NCBI GenBank assembly: GCA_020848735.1 | Contig: JADLHO010000040.1 | Location: 1-45,190, forward strand | From: Planctomycetota bacterium | GTDB lineage: Bacteria > Planctomycetota > UBA1135 > UBA2386 | Length of the DNA stretch: 45,190 bases | Direction of reading: 5' to 3' | Shown here: piece after piece, positions 7,930 to 16,514 of the stretch | How the letters are laid out: every line of letters begins with the position of its first letter | Position numbering within the stretch: position 1 is the stretch's first letter | Program-made: the position numbers and the translations under genes | Notes under the pieces: generated by a model | Database searches by the model: none | The model's input: the letters and a program-made list of their open reading frames with translations, nothing else | Told to the model about the DNA's origin: nothing

Positions 7930-10581
7930 TCACCATCGCGCTCGGATCCGGACCGCGCGCTCCAGCTCGTCGAGCGATTGGTTCACCTTCCCCACGATGT
8001 CGGGGTCGAGCTGCGGATGCGACGCGAGGAATGCGAGGACCGCGTCCCGCGCGGCGGGCGACGAGTGACCGTTGACGAAGGCATCGATCCACGCCGGCAT
8101 GAAGAAGATCTTGCGCGTTCGTTTGACCTCTTCGACCTGCTCGAGGGCGCGCGTGAGGTACGGCAACGTGAGCTCGGACTGCCCGCTCCAGTGGAAGTTG
8201 GCGAGGCTGTCCTGCACCCATTGTTCGGGCGGGCCGTCGGCGCGCAGGTAGTCCGCGAAGTACCGGGCCTTCACCGCAGGGTCCGGACTCGCGGCACCCG
8301 CGACGAACGCCCACTTCGCGACGTCGGTGCCGGCCTCGGCCCGCGTGCGCTCGCGTTCGACGGCATCGCGATCCCCGGCCGCCAGCAGCGCCGCGGCGAA
8401 CTGGAAGCGATCGCGGGGCGCGAGCTGGAGGCCTTGGATCTGGACCGAACCGTCGAGGACGCCGCGGAGGAGCTCCAGCGTCTCGCGGCTCGAGGACACG
8501 GAGGCGAGGAAGCGCAGCAGCGGCAGTGCGCTGCCGCGGAGATCGCCGAGGAGCTGCGCGCGCGCGAGGCGCTCCGCGTGACCCAGACGCCGCGCGCGTT
8601 CGTTGCCCGTGAGCCAGCGTCCGAGCACCACCTCGAGCTGACCGAGCAGCCACTCGTGCGTATCGGGATCGCGCTCGCGCTCGATTCCGGCGAGGAGCGC
8701 GTCGGCCATCGCCTGCGGCGGCAGCTCGAGTTCCCGCGTGCTCTGCCAGAGCTGAACGGTCGCGGCGACGCGGGTGAGGGGGTCCTCGATCGACTCGACG
8801 CGGCTCGCGAACCAGCGCAGGGAGACGGGATCCAAGGTCAGCAGCGCGTACGCGACGTCCCGCGGATTCGGGAGCACGGCGATCGGCGCGACCTGGCCGA
8901 CGAGCTCCTCGATCTCGGTGCGCCGCGACTTGCTGCGCACGGTGATGTCCCGCGTGCGCACGCTCCCGTCGTCTCCGCGCTCGAAGAGCCGGAGTTCGAG
9001 CACGAGAGGCCACGCCGGGTCGGTCTCGATCGCGCCGCGCTGCGTCACCGCGAAACTCGCGAGTCGACCGTCGTCATCCGCGCGCCACTCGACGCGCACG
9101 CTCGGCAGTCCCTTCCCCAGGATCCATCGCCTCGACCAGTCCTCGTCGTCGAGCCCGCCGTGCGCACGCAACGCGGCGACGAGCTGCTCCCAGGTCGCAT
9201 TGCCGAACGCGTGGTCCTGGACGAAACGCCGCACCCCTGCGCGGAAGCCCTCCTTGCCGAGTCTGGCCTCGAGCTCCCGCAGCACGGCCGGCGCCTTGTT
9301 GTAGACGATCGCTCCGTACGCCGACTTGGCATCGGCGAGGTTGCCGAGCTGCTGCCAGATCGGGGTCGTGCCCGACGTCGCGTCGATCGCGTACGCACGC
9401 AACTTGACGCGCTGCAGGAACCGCAGCCACGACAGCCGCTCCGGCTCGATGCGATCCAGCAGGTCGTAGGCGAGGAAGGTGGCGAAGCCCTCCTTCAACC
9501 AGAGGTCGTCGAACCACTCCATCGTCACGAGGTTGCCGAACCACTGGTGCGCGACCTCGTGGTAGATCAGCGTGCTGCGACGCACGCGCTCGGGCTCGGT
9601 CGGTGGACGCTCGAAGACCAGCGCGGACTCGCGGTAGAAGATCGCACCCGCGTGCTCCATGCCGCCGTACGGGAAGCCCGGCAGCAGGACGAACTCGAGC
9701 TTGTCGAACGCGTACGGGATGCCGAACCACTCGCCGAGGCGACCGAGCGCGTCGCGATGCATCGCGAAGAGCTCGCCGCTCGACACGTGAGCCAGCTGCG
9801 AGCGACGCAACGCCATGCGCAGCGGGCGCGCGGGGTCCTCGCCGAGTCCTGCCCCGCGGTCGTCGTCGACGAGTGCGAACGGACCTACCGCGAAGGCGAA
9901 GAGATAGGTCGGCAGCGGCCGCGTCGGCCGGAACGCGACGACCTCACGCCCGCGTTCGCGCTCCCGCTCCGGTTCGGCGAGTCCGTCGACCGCCGGCTCC
10001 ACGTCGCCGAGCGTGTTCGCGATCGCGACGAGCCCGCTCGGCATCGTGAGGGTGAGGCGGAACGTGGCCTTCAGGTCCGGCTGGTCGAAGCACGGGAAGA
10101 GCGCGTGCGCGTCCGAGGGGACGAGCAGGGTGTAGAGGTAGCGGGCGCCGTCCGCGGGGTCGTCGTAGCGCGTGAGCGGCGTGCCGGTGGCGGCGACCGG
10201 CGAGCGGAAGCTGGCCTCGATCCAGTTGGTGCCGCGCACGAGGAGCTCTCGCGCGATCACGACGTGATCGCCCACGGTGCGCGTCTTGTCGTCGGGCTTG
10301 CGGGCGTTGATCGACGCGATCTCGAGCGCCGAGCCGCCGAAGTCGAGCACCAGATCGGCGGTGGGCTCGGCCTCACCGCCGAGTTCGAACGCGATGCGCG
10401 CGAAGCCGGCGACCTCGGCGGCCTCGGGGACGACATCGAAGCGGAGTCGATACTCCACGGCGCCGATGCGGGCGCGGCGCTCGCGGGCGAGCTCGCGCGA
10501 GACACCCGTCGGCGGATCCGGCGCCGCGAGCGCTGCACCCATCACGGACACGAGGAGAGGGACGAGCTGGCGAAGCCGCAT
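7930..10581 (-). CDS. Exported M1-family zinc aminopeptidase
   Basis: 883 residues with a signal peptide at the N terminus (MRLRQLVPLLVSVMGAALAA), so it probably acts in the periplasm or outside the cell. Domain order follows the family: an N-terminal beta domain (about 30-230), a catalytic thermolysin-like domain with the exopeptidase motif as GGMEH (306-310), the zinc site HEVAHQWFGN (His341, Glu342, His345) with the third ligand Glu364 in LWLKEGFAT, then a helical C-terminal domain. It removes N-terminal amino acids from peptides. The last gene residue lies 91 bases from the start of the secreted beta-helix protein. Together with the M17 peptidase downstream it suggests stepwise peptide use. 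Family membership is sure; substrate preference is not. Confidence 0.94.
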   Translation of the reverse strand: MRLRQLVPLLVSVMGAALAAPDPPTGVSRELARERRARIGAVEYRLRFDVVPEAAEVAGFARIAFELGGEAEPTADLVLDFGGSALEIASINARKPDDKTRTVGDHVVIARELLVRGTNWIEASFRSPVAATGTPLTRYDDPADGARYLYTLLVPSDAHALFPCFDQPDLKATFRLTLTMPSGLVAIANTLGDVEPAVDGLAEPERERERGREVVAFRPTRPLPTYLFAFAVGPFALVDDDRGAGLGEDPARPLRMALRRSQLAHVSSGELFAMHRDALGRLGEWFGIPYAFDKLEFVLLPGFPYGGMEHAGAIFYRESALVFERPPTEPERVRRSTLIYHEVAHQWFGNLVTMEWFDDLWLKEGFATFLAYDLLDRIEPERLSWLRFLQRVKLRAYAIDATSGTTPIWQQLGNLADAKSAYGAIVYNKAPAVLRELEARLGKEGFRAGVRRFVQDHAFGNATWEQLVAALRAHGGLDDEDWSRRWILGKGLPSVRVEWRADDDGRLASFAVTQRGAIETDPAWPLVLELRLFERGDDGSVRTRDITVRSKSRRTEIEELVGQVAPIAVLPNPRDVAYALLTLDPVSLRWFASRVESIEDPLTRVAATVQLWQSTRELELPPQAMADALLAGIERERDPDTHEWLLGQLEVVLGRWLTGNERARRLGHAERLARAQLLGDLRGSALPLLRFLASVSSSRETLELLRGVLDGSVQIQGLQLAPRDRFQFAAALLAAGDRDAVERERTRAEAGTDVAKWAFVAGAASPDPAVKARYFADYLRADGPPEQWVQDSLANFHWSGQSELTLPYLTRALEQVEEVKRTRKIFFMPAWIDAFVNGHSSPAARDAVLAFLASHPQLDPDIVGKVNQSLDELERAVRIRARW

Positions 10582-10619
10582 GCGCGCAGGTTACGGCGCA
10601 CCCTCGGGCCCGGAAGGTG

Positions 10620-12620
10620 TCAGCCCGGGCCGTTGCCGCGCCGTCGATCACGGCGCGGTGCGGAGCCGCGGCGATGGGGTCGATAGCCCACGCTGCGCCC
10701 GCGCAGTTCCTCGCCGTGCACGGGTTCGCCCTCGCCGAGGCGATCCTCCGCCTCGCGACGCCGGGCCTCGAGCGCCTCGCGCGGCGGATTGGCCGGGATC
10801 AGGCACTCGGGACCGTCGCCGATCAGCTCGGCGCGGCCGGCGTCGAGGAGCGCCTTCCGCACGATGAACCAGTTGCGCGGGTCGAAGTACTGCATCAGCG
10901 CGCGCTGCACGACGCGGTCCTTGAGCTTCCGCGCCGTCTCCACCGGCTGCATGGTCATCGGATCGATGCCGGTCCAGTACATGCACGTCGCGATGTCCAT
11001 GGGCGCGGGGATGAAGTCCTGCACCTGGCGCGGCTTGTAACCGCGTTGCGAGAGGAAGATCGCCAGCTCGATCATCTCCTCGACCCCGGAACCGGGATGA
11101 CTCGCGATGAAGTAGGGCACGAGGTACTGCTCCTTGCCCGCCTTCTTCGATGCCGCGGCGAAGCGCGACGCAAAGGCGTCGAAGTTCTCGCGCGACGGCT
11201 TCTTCATCAGGCCGAGCACCCGTTCGCTCACGTGCTCGGGCGCGACCTTCAGGTGACCCCCGACGTGGTGCGCGGCCAGTTCGTCGAGGTAGTCCTGCGA
11301 CCGCGCGGCCAGGTCCATGCGGATGCCCGACGACACGCGCACCGACTTGATGCCGGGGATCGCACGGGCCTTGCGCATCAGTTCGACGAGCGGGGCGTGG
11401 TCGGTGCCGAGCAGCTTGCAGATCGTCGGGTGGACGCACGACAGCCGCCGGCACACGCGCTCGACCTCGGGCTTCGTGCAGCGCATGCGGTACATGTTCG
11501 CCGTCGGTCCGCCGATGTCGCTGACGTGCCCCTTGAAGTCCGGTGCCTTCGCCATCGCGCGGAGTTCACCGAGCACGGAGTCCTGACTGCGGCTCTGGAT
11601 GATCCGCCCCTGATGCATGGTGATCGAGCAGAAGGTGCAGCCGCCGAAGCAGCCGCGCATGATCGTCACCGAGTCCTTGATCATGCCGTGGGCGGGCACG
11701 GCCTCCGTGTAGCTCGGATGCGGCCGGCGCTGGTAGGGCAGGTCGTAGATCGCATCCATCGCCGCCTCGTCGAGGGGCAACGCGGGTGGATTGACGACGA
11801 CCAGCCGCGTGCCGTGCTTCTGCACGAGACGCCGGCCGTTGAGCGGGCTCGTCTCGTCGTGCAGCACCTTCGTCATCCGCGCGAACGCGGGCTTGTCGTC
11901 CTTCACGAGCTCGAACGACGGCAGCTCGAGGGTCCGTTCCTCGGCCTCGCCATGGAAGCGGTGGTCGGGAAGCGCCTCGCTCGCGCCGAGCAGGTATGCG
12001 ACGCCGCGCATGTCGCGCAGGTCGCGCACGTTCGCGCCATCGCGCAGCCGCCGCGCGATCTCCACGATGGCGTGTTCACCCATGCCGAAGACGACGAGAT
12101 CCGCCTTCGAGGTGACGAGCACGCTCGGCCGCACGGTGTCCGACCAATAGTCGAAGTGCGCGATGCGCCGCAGCGATGCCTCGACGCCGCCCGCGATCAC
12201 CGGCACGCCCGGATAGGCCTCGCGGCAGCGTTGCGCATAGACGTTCGTGGCGCGGTCCGGACGCAGACCGATGCGACCCTGCGGCGAGTAGGCGTCGTCG
12301 TTGCGACGCTTCTTGTTCGCCGTGTAGTGGTTGATCATCGAGTCCATGTTTCCCGCGCTGACGGCGAAGCACAGGCGGGGGCGGCCGAAGCGCTGGAACA
12401 CGCTCGCGTCCGACCAGGCCGGTTGCGCCAGCATCGCGACGCGGAACCCGGCAGCCTCGAGCACGCGACCGAGCAGCGCGTTCGCGAACGAGGGGTGGTC
12501 GACGTAGGCGTCACCCGTCACGAAGACGATGTCGACGGCGTCCCAGCCGCGGGCGTCGACCTCGCCGGGCGTCATCGGCAGGAAGTCGGTGACGGCAGGG
12601 GAGCAGGAGTTCGACGGCAT
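10620..12620 (-). CDS. YgiQ-family radical SAM protein (UPF0313)
   Basis: 666 residues. The N-terminal region (1-290) carries [12 protein letters not shown] (34-45) and [10 protein letters not shown] (143-152), motifs of the YgiQ family that precede the radical SAM core. The [4Fe-4S]-binding motif is [10 protein letters not shown] with Cys324, Cys328 and Cys331 (CX3CX2C). Further family blocks are [23 protein letters not shown] and YFIASHPG. The C-terminal about 45 residues are Arg-rich and low-complexity. The reaction of YgiQ proteins is not established to my knowledge. The start at 12620 was chosen because it precedes the conserved block [16 protein letters not shown]; the open frame upstream is a shadow of the neighbouring lipoprotein gene. 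A 79-base gap separates it from that gene, so it may belong to the same transcript. Confidence 0.92.
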   Translation of the reverse strand: MPSNSCSPAVTDFLPMTPGEVDARGWDAVDIVFVTGDAYVDHPSFANALLGRVLEAAGFRVAMLAQPAWSDASVFQRFGRPRLCFAVSAGNMDSMINHYTANKKRRNDDAYSPQGRIGLRPDRATNVYAQRCREAYPGVPVIAGGVEASLRRIAHFDYWSDTVRPSVLVTSKADLVVFGMGEHAIVEIARRLRDGANVRDLRDMRGVAYLLGASEALPDHRFHGEAEERTLELPSFELVKDDKPAFARMTKVLHDETSPLNGRRLVQKHGTRLVVVNPPALPLDEAAMDAIYDLPYQRRPHPSYTEAVPAHGMIKDSVTIMRGCFGGCTFCSITMHQGRIIQSRSQDSVLGELRAMAKAPDFKGHVSDIGGPTANMYRMRCTKPEVERVCRRLSCVHPTICKLLGTDHAPLVELMRKARAIPGIKSVRVSSGIRMDLAARSQDYLDELAAHHVGGHLKVAPEHVSERVLGLMKKPSRENFDAFASRFAAASKKAGKEQYLVPYFIASHPGSGVEEMIELAIFLSQRGYKPRQVQDFIPAPMDIATCMYWTGIDPMTMQPVETARKLKDRVVQRALMQYFDPRNWFIVRKALLDAGRAELIGDGPECLIPANPPREALEARRREAEDRLGEGEPVHGEELRGRSVGYRPHRRGSAPRRDRRRGNGPG

Positions 12621-12699
12621 CGGGGCTCGCAGGCGCGGCGAGCGCCGCGGTGGCGGCCGGTGTACGTCGCGCGATGCAGGGCGCCAAGCGCCCTCGTGC

Positions 12700-13908
12700 T
12701 CAATCGCCCTTCGCGATCGGCACGGAGACGCGCATCGGCAGCGACGAGGCGGCGCTCGCATCGGCGGACGGATCCGCGCCGAGCAGATTGAGAGCGATCC
12801 GCCGCGGACCGGTGATGCGCACGCCGCGCTCCTTGGCGAAGGACTCGAGCGCGGCACCGGCGCCGGCGATCCGCGCGTCCCAGGCGCCCGGCGCTGCATC
12901 CACGCTGGCCACGCGATGGCTCTCGACCGGAACATCGCGCTCGCCGTCCTCCAGCGCGACCGCGGGGGCCTCGGCGACGAGCGCCACGAAGGGCACGACG
13001 AACCAGTCACCGAGTTCGTCCGTCAGCAGGAAGGGATCGCCGCCGTTCCCGTACCCGAGCGGGGCGAGCCGTTCGCCCGCGGCGCGGAAGAGCCGCATGC
13101 GGCCCGCCCAGTCACCGGGGTCCTTCGCCATGAGCCAGCGGCCCGCGTCGACGGTCAGGAGCCGAGGACGGGCGAGGCGCGCCTCGCCGCCGACGACCAC
13201 CGTGCGCGCGCCGTCGCCCGCGCTGCCCGGGGGCGCGAAGACCTGCTCGCCGAACTCCACACCCGTGTCGACGAAGTAGAGCCTCCGGACGCCGAGCCCC
13301 TCGACCTCGACCACCAGCGGGATGCGGGTGCGTCCCGAATCGTGGTGTTCGAGGAAACGGACCGCGATCGAAGGACCGCGCAGGGCGAGCGCGGCGTGGG
13401 CCGCCGGGTCGTGCTCGAGGATCCACCGCTCGCCGTTGCGCGTCGTCAGTTCGAGCTCGTCCTCGTCGAGGTGGCGTGCGCCCGCGAGACGCTCGAGCGG
13501 TTGCAGCGTGATCGCATCCAGCGCGCGCAGGAGCAGGTCGCAGCTCGTCCGGCTCTCCGCGGGGGCGGGGGCGCTGCTGCCGTCCGGTGCGCTGCACGAC
13601 ACGGCGTCCTTCGTGCAGAGCGTCCAGCGACCGTCGGGTGTGACGATCCGGGCGCGGTCGGGCAACGCGTAGCTGACCGTCGTCGCCTGGCCGTCCGCCG
13701 TCTCGCGGAGGTAGACGATCGCCCGGTCGAAGCTGCCGCGGCGCGGACCATGGCTCCGGACGAGGATCGCGTCGACGAGCGCCATCGCGTCGAGTCGGGT
13801 GGGCGCTGGAACCGGCGCGTCGAGCGCCGGCGACGGCTCGTCCCCGCATCCGGAACCGGTCGCCGCTGCAGCGAGCAGCGTCGCGGCGATCCATCGAAGC
13901 CTGCTCAT
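12700..13908 (-). CDS. Putative lipoprotein with a GyrI-like C-terminal domain
   Basis: 402 residues. The N terminus (MSRLRWIAATLLAAAATGSG then Cys21) looks like a lipoprotein signal, although the Gly at -3 of the cysteine is not ideal. The central part has no feature I recognise. Residues about 315-400 (VASVDAAPGAWDARIAGAGA, then SFAKERGVRITGPRRIALNLL and LPMRVSVPI) follow the pattern of GyrI-like / AraC effector-binding domains: a short helix, then W/F..E.G..I.GP......DP, then a terminal L....VPV strand. Such a domain on an exported lipoprotein would be a ligand-binding module rather than a gyrase inhibitor. The ATG overlaps the stop of the HEAT-like lipoprotein gene by four bases (ATGA), so the two are translationally coupled and may work together. 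The function is unknown and the domain call is tentative. Confidence 0.72.
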   Translation of the reverse strand: MSRLRWIAATLLAAAATGSGCGDEPSPALDAPVPAPTRLDAMALVDAILVRSHGPRRGSFDRAIVYLRETADGQATTVSYALPDRARIVTPDGRWTLCTKDAVSCSAPDGSSAPAPAESRTSCDLLLRALDAITLQPLERLAGARHLDEDELELTTRNGERWILEHDPAAHAALALRGPSIAVRFLEHHDSGRTRIPLVVEVEGLGVRRLYFVDTGVEFGEQVFAPPGSAGDGARTVVVGGEARLARPRLLTVDAGRWLMAKDPGDWAGRMRLFRAAGERLAPLGYGNGGDPFLLTDELGDWFVVPFVALVAEAPAVALEDGERDVPVESHRVASVDAAPGAWDARIAGAGAALESFAKERGVRITGPRRIALNLLGADPSADASAASSLPMRVSVPIAKGD

Positions 13909-14852
13909 ACGCCGCGCTCGAAGACCCGCTTCCACTCCTCGACGTCGTAGCCGCGGTCGATGCCGCCGGCGAGGGCCTGCAGCGCCTTGCGCGCGGCCAG
14001 CCGCACGTTCTCGTTGGACTCCGCGGGGCCGATCAACGCGAGGAGTGCCGCTGCGGCCGCGGGGTCCTTCATGCGGCCGAGGGCGATGGCGGCCGCGGAG
14101 CGCACGAGCGGCAGCGGGTGCGACACGAAGCGCTCCGCGAGCGTGCGGTGTTCCGGGAGCCGGGTACGGCCGAGTCCGCGCAACGCGCTCACCAACACCT
14201 CACCCGGCTGCGCGTCGATGGGTTGGCCGAGCACGCGCAGCCAGATCTCCACCATCGGTGCCGGATCCGCCACCTTGCCCTGGATCTCGTGCAGAGCCCA
14301 CGCGGCGCCGCCGCGGGTCATCGAATCGAGCGAGCCCGAGTCGATCACGCGCGCGAGTGCGCCCGGCGGCGTGCGGGGATCGGCGAGCACCCCGAGCGCG
14401 AACACCGCGTTCGCGACGACCTCCTGGTTGGGATCGGTCAGTCCGTTGAGGATCGGGTCGAGCACCCGTTCGGCCTCGGGTGGCTTCGCGAAGCCCAGCG
14501 TGCCGATCGCGATCGCGCGGTTGCGCGGGTACTCGGTCTGGTTCGACTGCGCGATCAGGAACTCGAGGTGGTCGCGGGCCTGGCGCTCCAGGAGATCGCC
14601 GAGCTTGGCGACCTCCGTATCGGACTGCACCGAGCCGGTGGTCAGTCGATAGCGGAGGTAGGCGTCGAGCTGCTTGTCGAGATCGGTGATCAGGCGACCC
14701 GGATCCGAGAGCTTGCGCTCGGTCTCCTCGGCGAGGCGACGGCGGTCGCGTGCGGCGGCCTCGGCCTGAGGATCCTTGACCCCTTCGGGCGCGGACGAAC
14801 ACGCGGCGAGGACGACGGAGAGGAGGCAGAGCGTCGGGGCGCGGTGCAGCAT
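13905..14852 (-). CDS. HEAT-repeat lipoprotein
   Basis: 315 residues. The lipoprotein signal is clear: MLHRAPTLCLLSVVLAAC with the lipidated Cys18. Residues about 90-300 consist of alpha-helical repeats of HEAT / PBS-lyase type, for example NRAIAIGTLGFAKPPEAERV, ANAVFALGVLADPRTPPGA, LVRSAAAIALGRMKDPAAAA and VRLAARKALQALAGG. They would form a solenoid for protein binding on the periplasmic face of a membrane. It is the first gene of a pair with the GyrI-like lipoprotein (ATGA overlap). The leucine-dehydrogenase-like gene lies divergently, 144 bases away, and the promoters of both are probably in that gap. The partner is unknown. Confidence 0.85.
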   Translation of the reverse strand: MLHRAPTLCLLSVVLAACSSAPEGVKDPQAEAAARDRRRLAEETERKLSDPGRLITDLDKQLDAYLRYRLTTGSVQSDTEVAKLGDLLERQARDHLEFLIAQSNQTEYPRNRAIAIGTLGFAKPPEAERVLDPILNGLTDPNQEVVANAVFALGVLADPRTPPGALARVIDSGSLDSMTRGGAAWALHEIQGKVADPAPMVEIWLRVLGQPIDAQPGEVLVSALRGLGRTRLPEHRTLAERFVSHPLPLVRSAAAIALGRMKDPAAAAALLALIGPAESNENVRLAARKALQALAGGIDRGYDVEEWKRVFERGV

Positions 14853-14996
14853 GGCGGGGGCCTTGGAGGGGCGCGGGCCGCGGATCTTCCCACCGGACGG
14901 CGGCGAGCACACGCCGCGGCTCCTTCGCCGGTCCCGGTCTCGGGCTCCTGGCCCTCGAACGTGATCCGGGCGTGACTGCCCCGTAGCCTCGCCCGG

Positions 14997-16070
14997 ATGG
15001 AGTGGAACGCGACCACGGTCGCCGCTTTCGAGCAGCTGCAGATCCTCCGTGACGACGACGCGGGCGTCGTCGCCATCCTCGCCATCCACGACACGCGGCT
15101 GGGTCCCGCCTTCGGCGGAATCCGCCGCTGGAACTACCGGCGCCTCGACGAGGCGGTCGCCGACGCCCTGCGCCTCGCGGAGGCCATGACGCTGAAGTGC
15201 GCGGTCGCAGGCGTGCCGGGTGGCGGGGGCAAGACCGTGGTGGTCGATCGCCCGGGCACCGACCGGGAGGCGGCCTATCGCCTCGTGGGGCGCCACGTCG
15301 AGGAGCTCAGCGGCCGGTACTACACCGGCCCCGACATCGGGACGGACGCGAGCGACCTCGCGGTGGTCGCGCGGGAGACCGAGTTCGTCGCGCGGCCGGA
15401 TCGGGTCGGCAATCTCGCGGAGCCGACGGCGATCGGCGTGTTCGCCGGCATCCGCGCGGTGGCGCAACGCCTCGGCTTCGCCGACTGCGCGGGCCTCCGC
15501 GTCCTGGTCCAGGGTCTCGGCGAGGTCGGCTCGCGACTCGTGCGACTCCTGGTCGGCGCGGGGGCGCGCGTGCTCGTGAGCGACGTGCGGCGGGACGCGA
15601 TGATCCGGCTCGTGGACGAACTCGGCGTGGTCTGCGTCGACCCGGGCGATGTCTTCGGCATCGAGTTCGACGTGTGGTCGCCCTGCGCGCTCGGCGGCGT
15701 CGTCCACGACGTCTCGATCCCGCAGCTGCGCATGCGCGCCATCGCGGGCAGTGCGAACAACGTCCTCGCGTCGCCCGAGCACGGCCGCCAGCTCTTCGAG
15801 CGCGGCGTGCTCTACGCGCCCGACTTCGTCATCAACGCGGGGGCGCTCCTGCACGGGGCGTTGTTCCATCTCGAGGGGCGCAGCCCGCCGCCGTCGCGCA
15901 TCGAGCACATCGGCGAGGTGGTCGGCGAGATCCTCGACCGCGCGCAGGCCGAGGCCCGGCCGCCGGAGCTGGTCGCGACGAACCTCGCCCTCGAGCGGCT
16001 CGGGGCGGTGATGCACCGGCCCTACATGCCGCGCTGCCGTGCCCGCGCCGCGGCCGGAGACACGCCATGA
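14997..16070 (+). CDS. Leucine/valine-type amino acid dehydrogenase (Glu/Leu/Phe/Val dehydrogenase family)
   Basis: 357 residues, the size of leucine and phenylalanine dehydrogenases and shorter than glutamate dehydrogenases. The substrate domain has GPAFGGIR (36-43) with Lys67 in MTLKCAVAGVPGGGGKT and catalytic Lys79, at the spacing known from leucine dehydrogenase. The NAD-binding domain has GLGEVGSRL. SANNVLASPEHG and INAGALLHGALF are family blocks. It would deaminate a branched-chain (or phenyl) amino acid to the 2-oxo acid with NAD+. Its stop overlaps the start of a hotdog thioesterase by four bases (ATGA), which suggests a link to branched-chain acyl-CoA metabolism. Leucine is favoured over phenylalanine by length and context only. 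Confidence 0.88.
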   Translation: MEWNATTVAAFEQLQILRDDDAGVVAILAIHDTRLGPAFGGIRRWNYRRLDEAVADALRLAEAMTLKCAVAGVPGGGGKTVVVDRPGTDREAAYRLVGRHVEELSGRYYTGPDIGTDASDLAVVARETEFVARPDRVGNLAEPTAIGVFAGIRAVAQRLGFADCAGLRVLVQGLGEVGSRLVRLLVGAGARVLVSDVRRDAMIRLVDELGVVCVDPGDVFGIEFDVWSPCALGGVVHDVSIPQLRMRAIAGSANNVLASPEHGRQLFERGVLYAPDFVINAGALLHGALFHLEGRSPPPSRIEHIGEVVGEILDRAQAEARPPELVATNLALERLGAVMHRPYMPRCRARAAAGDTP

Positions 16071-16495
16071 GCGCGGATGTCCTTGCCGCGCTCGTCGAAC
16101 CGATCGTGCACCGCGTGCGCGTGCGCTACTGCGAGACCGATCGGATGGGTGTGGCACACCACGGCAGCTACGTCGCATGGTTCGAGGAGGCGCGCACCGA
16201 GTGGATGCGCGCACGCGGCGCGAGCTACCGCGCGATGGAGGATGCCGGTGATCTGCTGCAGGTCGTCCATCTCGACGTCCGCTACCGCAGCTCGGTGACC
16301 TACGACGACGAGCTCGCGATCGAGGTCGGGCTGATCGAGACGCGCAATGCGAGCGTCACGATCGGCTATGTCGCGCGCGGTGCCGCCGATGCACGTCTCG
16401 TGGCCACGGGCCGCACGACGCTCGCCTGCGTCGGGCGCGACGGCAAGCTGCGCCGCCTGCCCGATGCGCTCCGCGTGCCGGGAACGGCGCGCTGA
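16067..16495 (+). CDS. YbgC/FadM-family acyl-CoA thioesterase
   Basis: 142 residues, a single hotdog-fold domain. The catalytic signature of the 4-hydroxybenzoyl-CoA thioesterase group is intact: YCETDRMGVAHHGSYVAWFE (21-40), with nucleophile/base Asp25 and the following helix. VHLDVRYRSSVTYDDEL is the typical second block. It hydrolyses an acyl-CoA thioester in the cytoplasm; the acyl group cannot be told from sequence. Translation starts inside the stop of the amino acid dehydrogenase gene (ATGA), so the two proteins are made together. Confidence 0.9.
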   Translation: MSADVLAALVEPIVHRVRVRYCETDRMGVAHHGSYVAWFEEARTEWMRARGASYRAMEDAGDLLQVVHLDVRYRSSVTYDDELAIEVGLIETRNASVTIGYVARGAADARLVATGRTTLACVGRDGKLRRLPDALRVPGTAR

Positions 16496-16497
16496 AC

Positions 16498-16514
16498 GAC
16501 CCGCGGCCCGGGTC
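16498..16514. terminator. Weak hairpin between convergent genes
   Basis: GACCCG-CGGCC-CGGGTC is a perfect six-base-pair inverted repeat just after the thioesterase stop, and it overlaps the first bases of the subtilase stop from the other strand. It has no T tract on either side. A role in ending both transcripts is possible but unproven. Confidence 0.3.

Noticed and set aside
6997..10686. Very long plus-strand frame (over 1200 codons) opposite the M1 peptidase
   Set aside because: It is antisense to a protein with all M1 motifs; composition is Glu/Arg/Gln-rich shadow sequence and there is no signal, domain or ribosome site.
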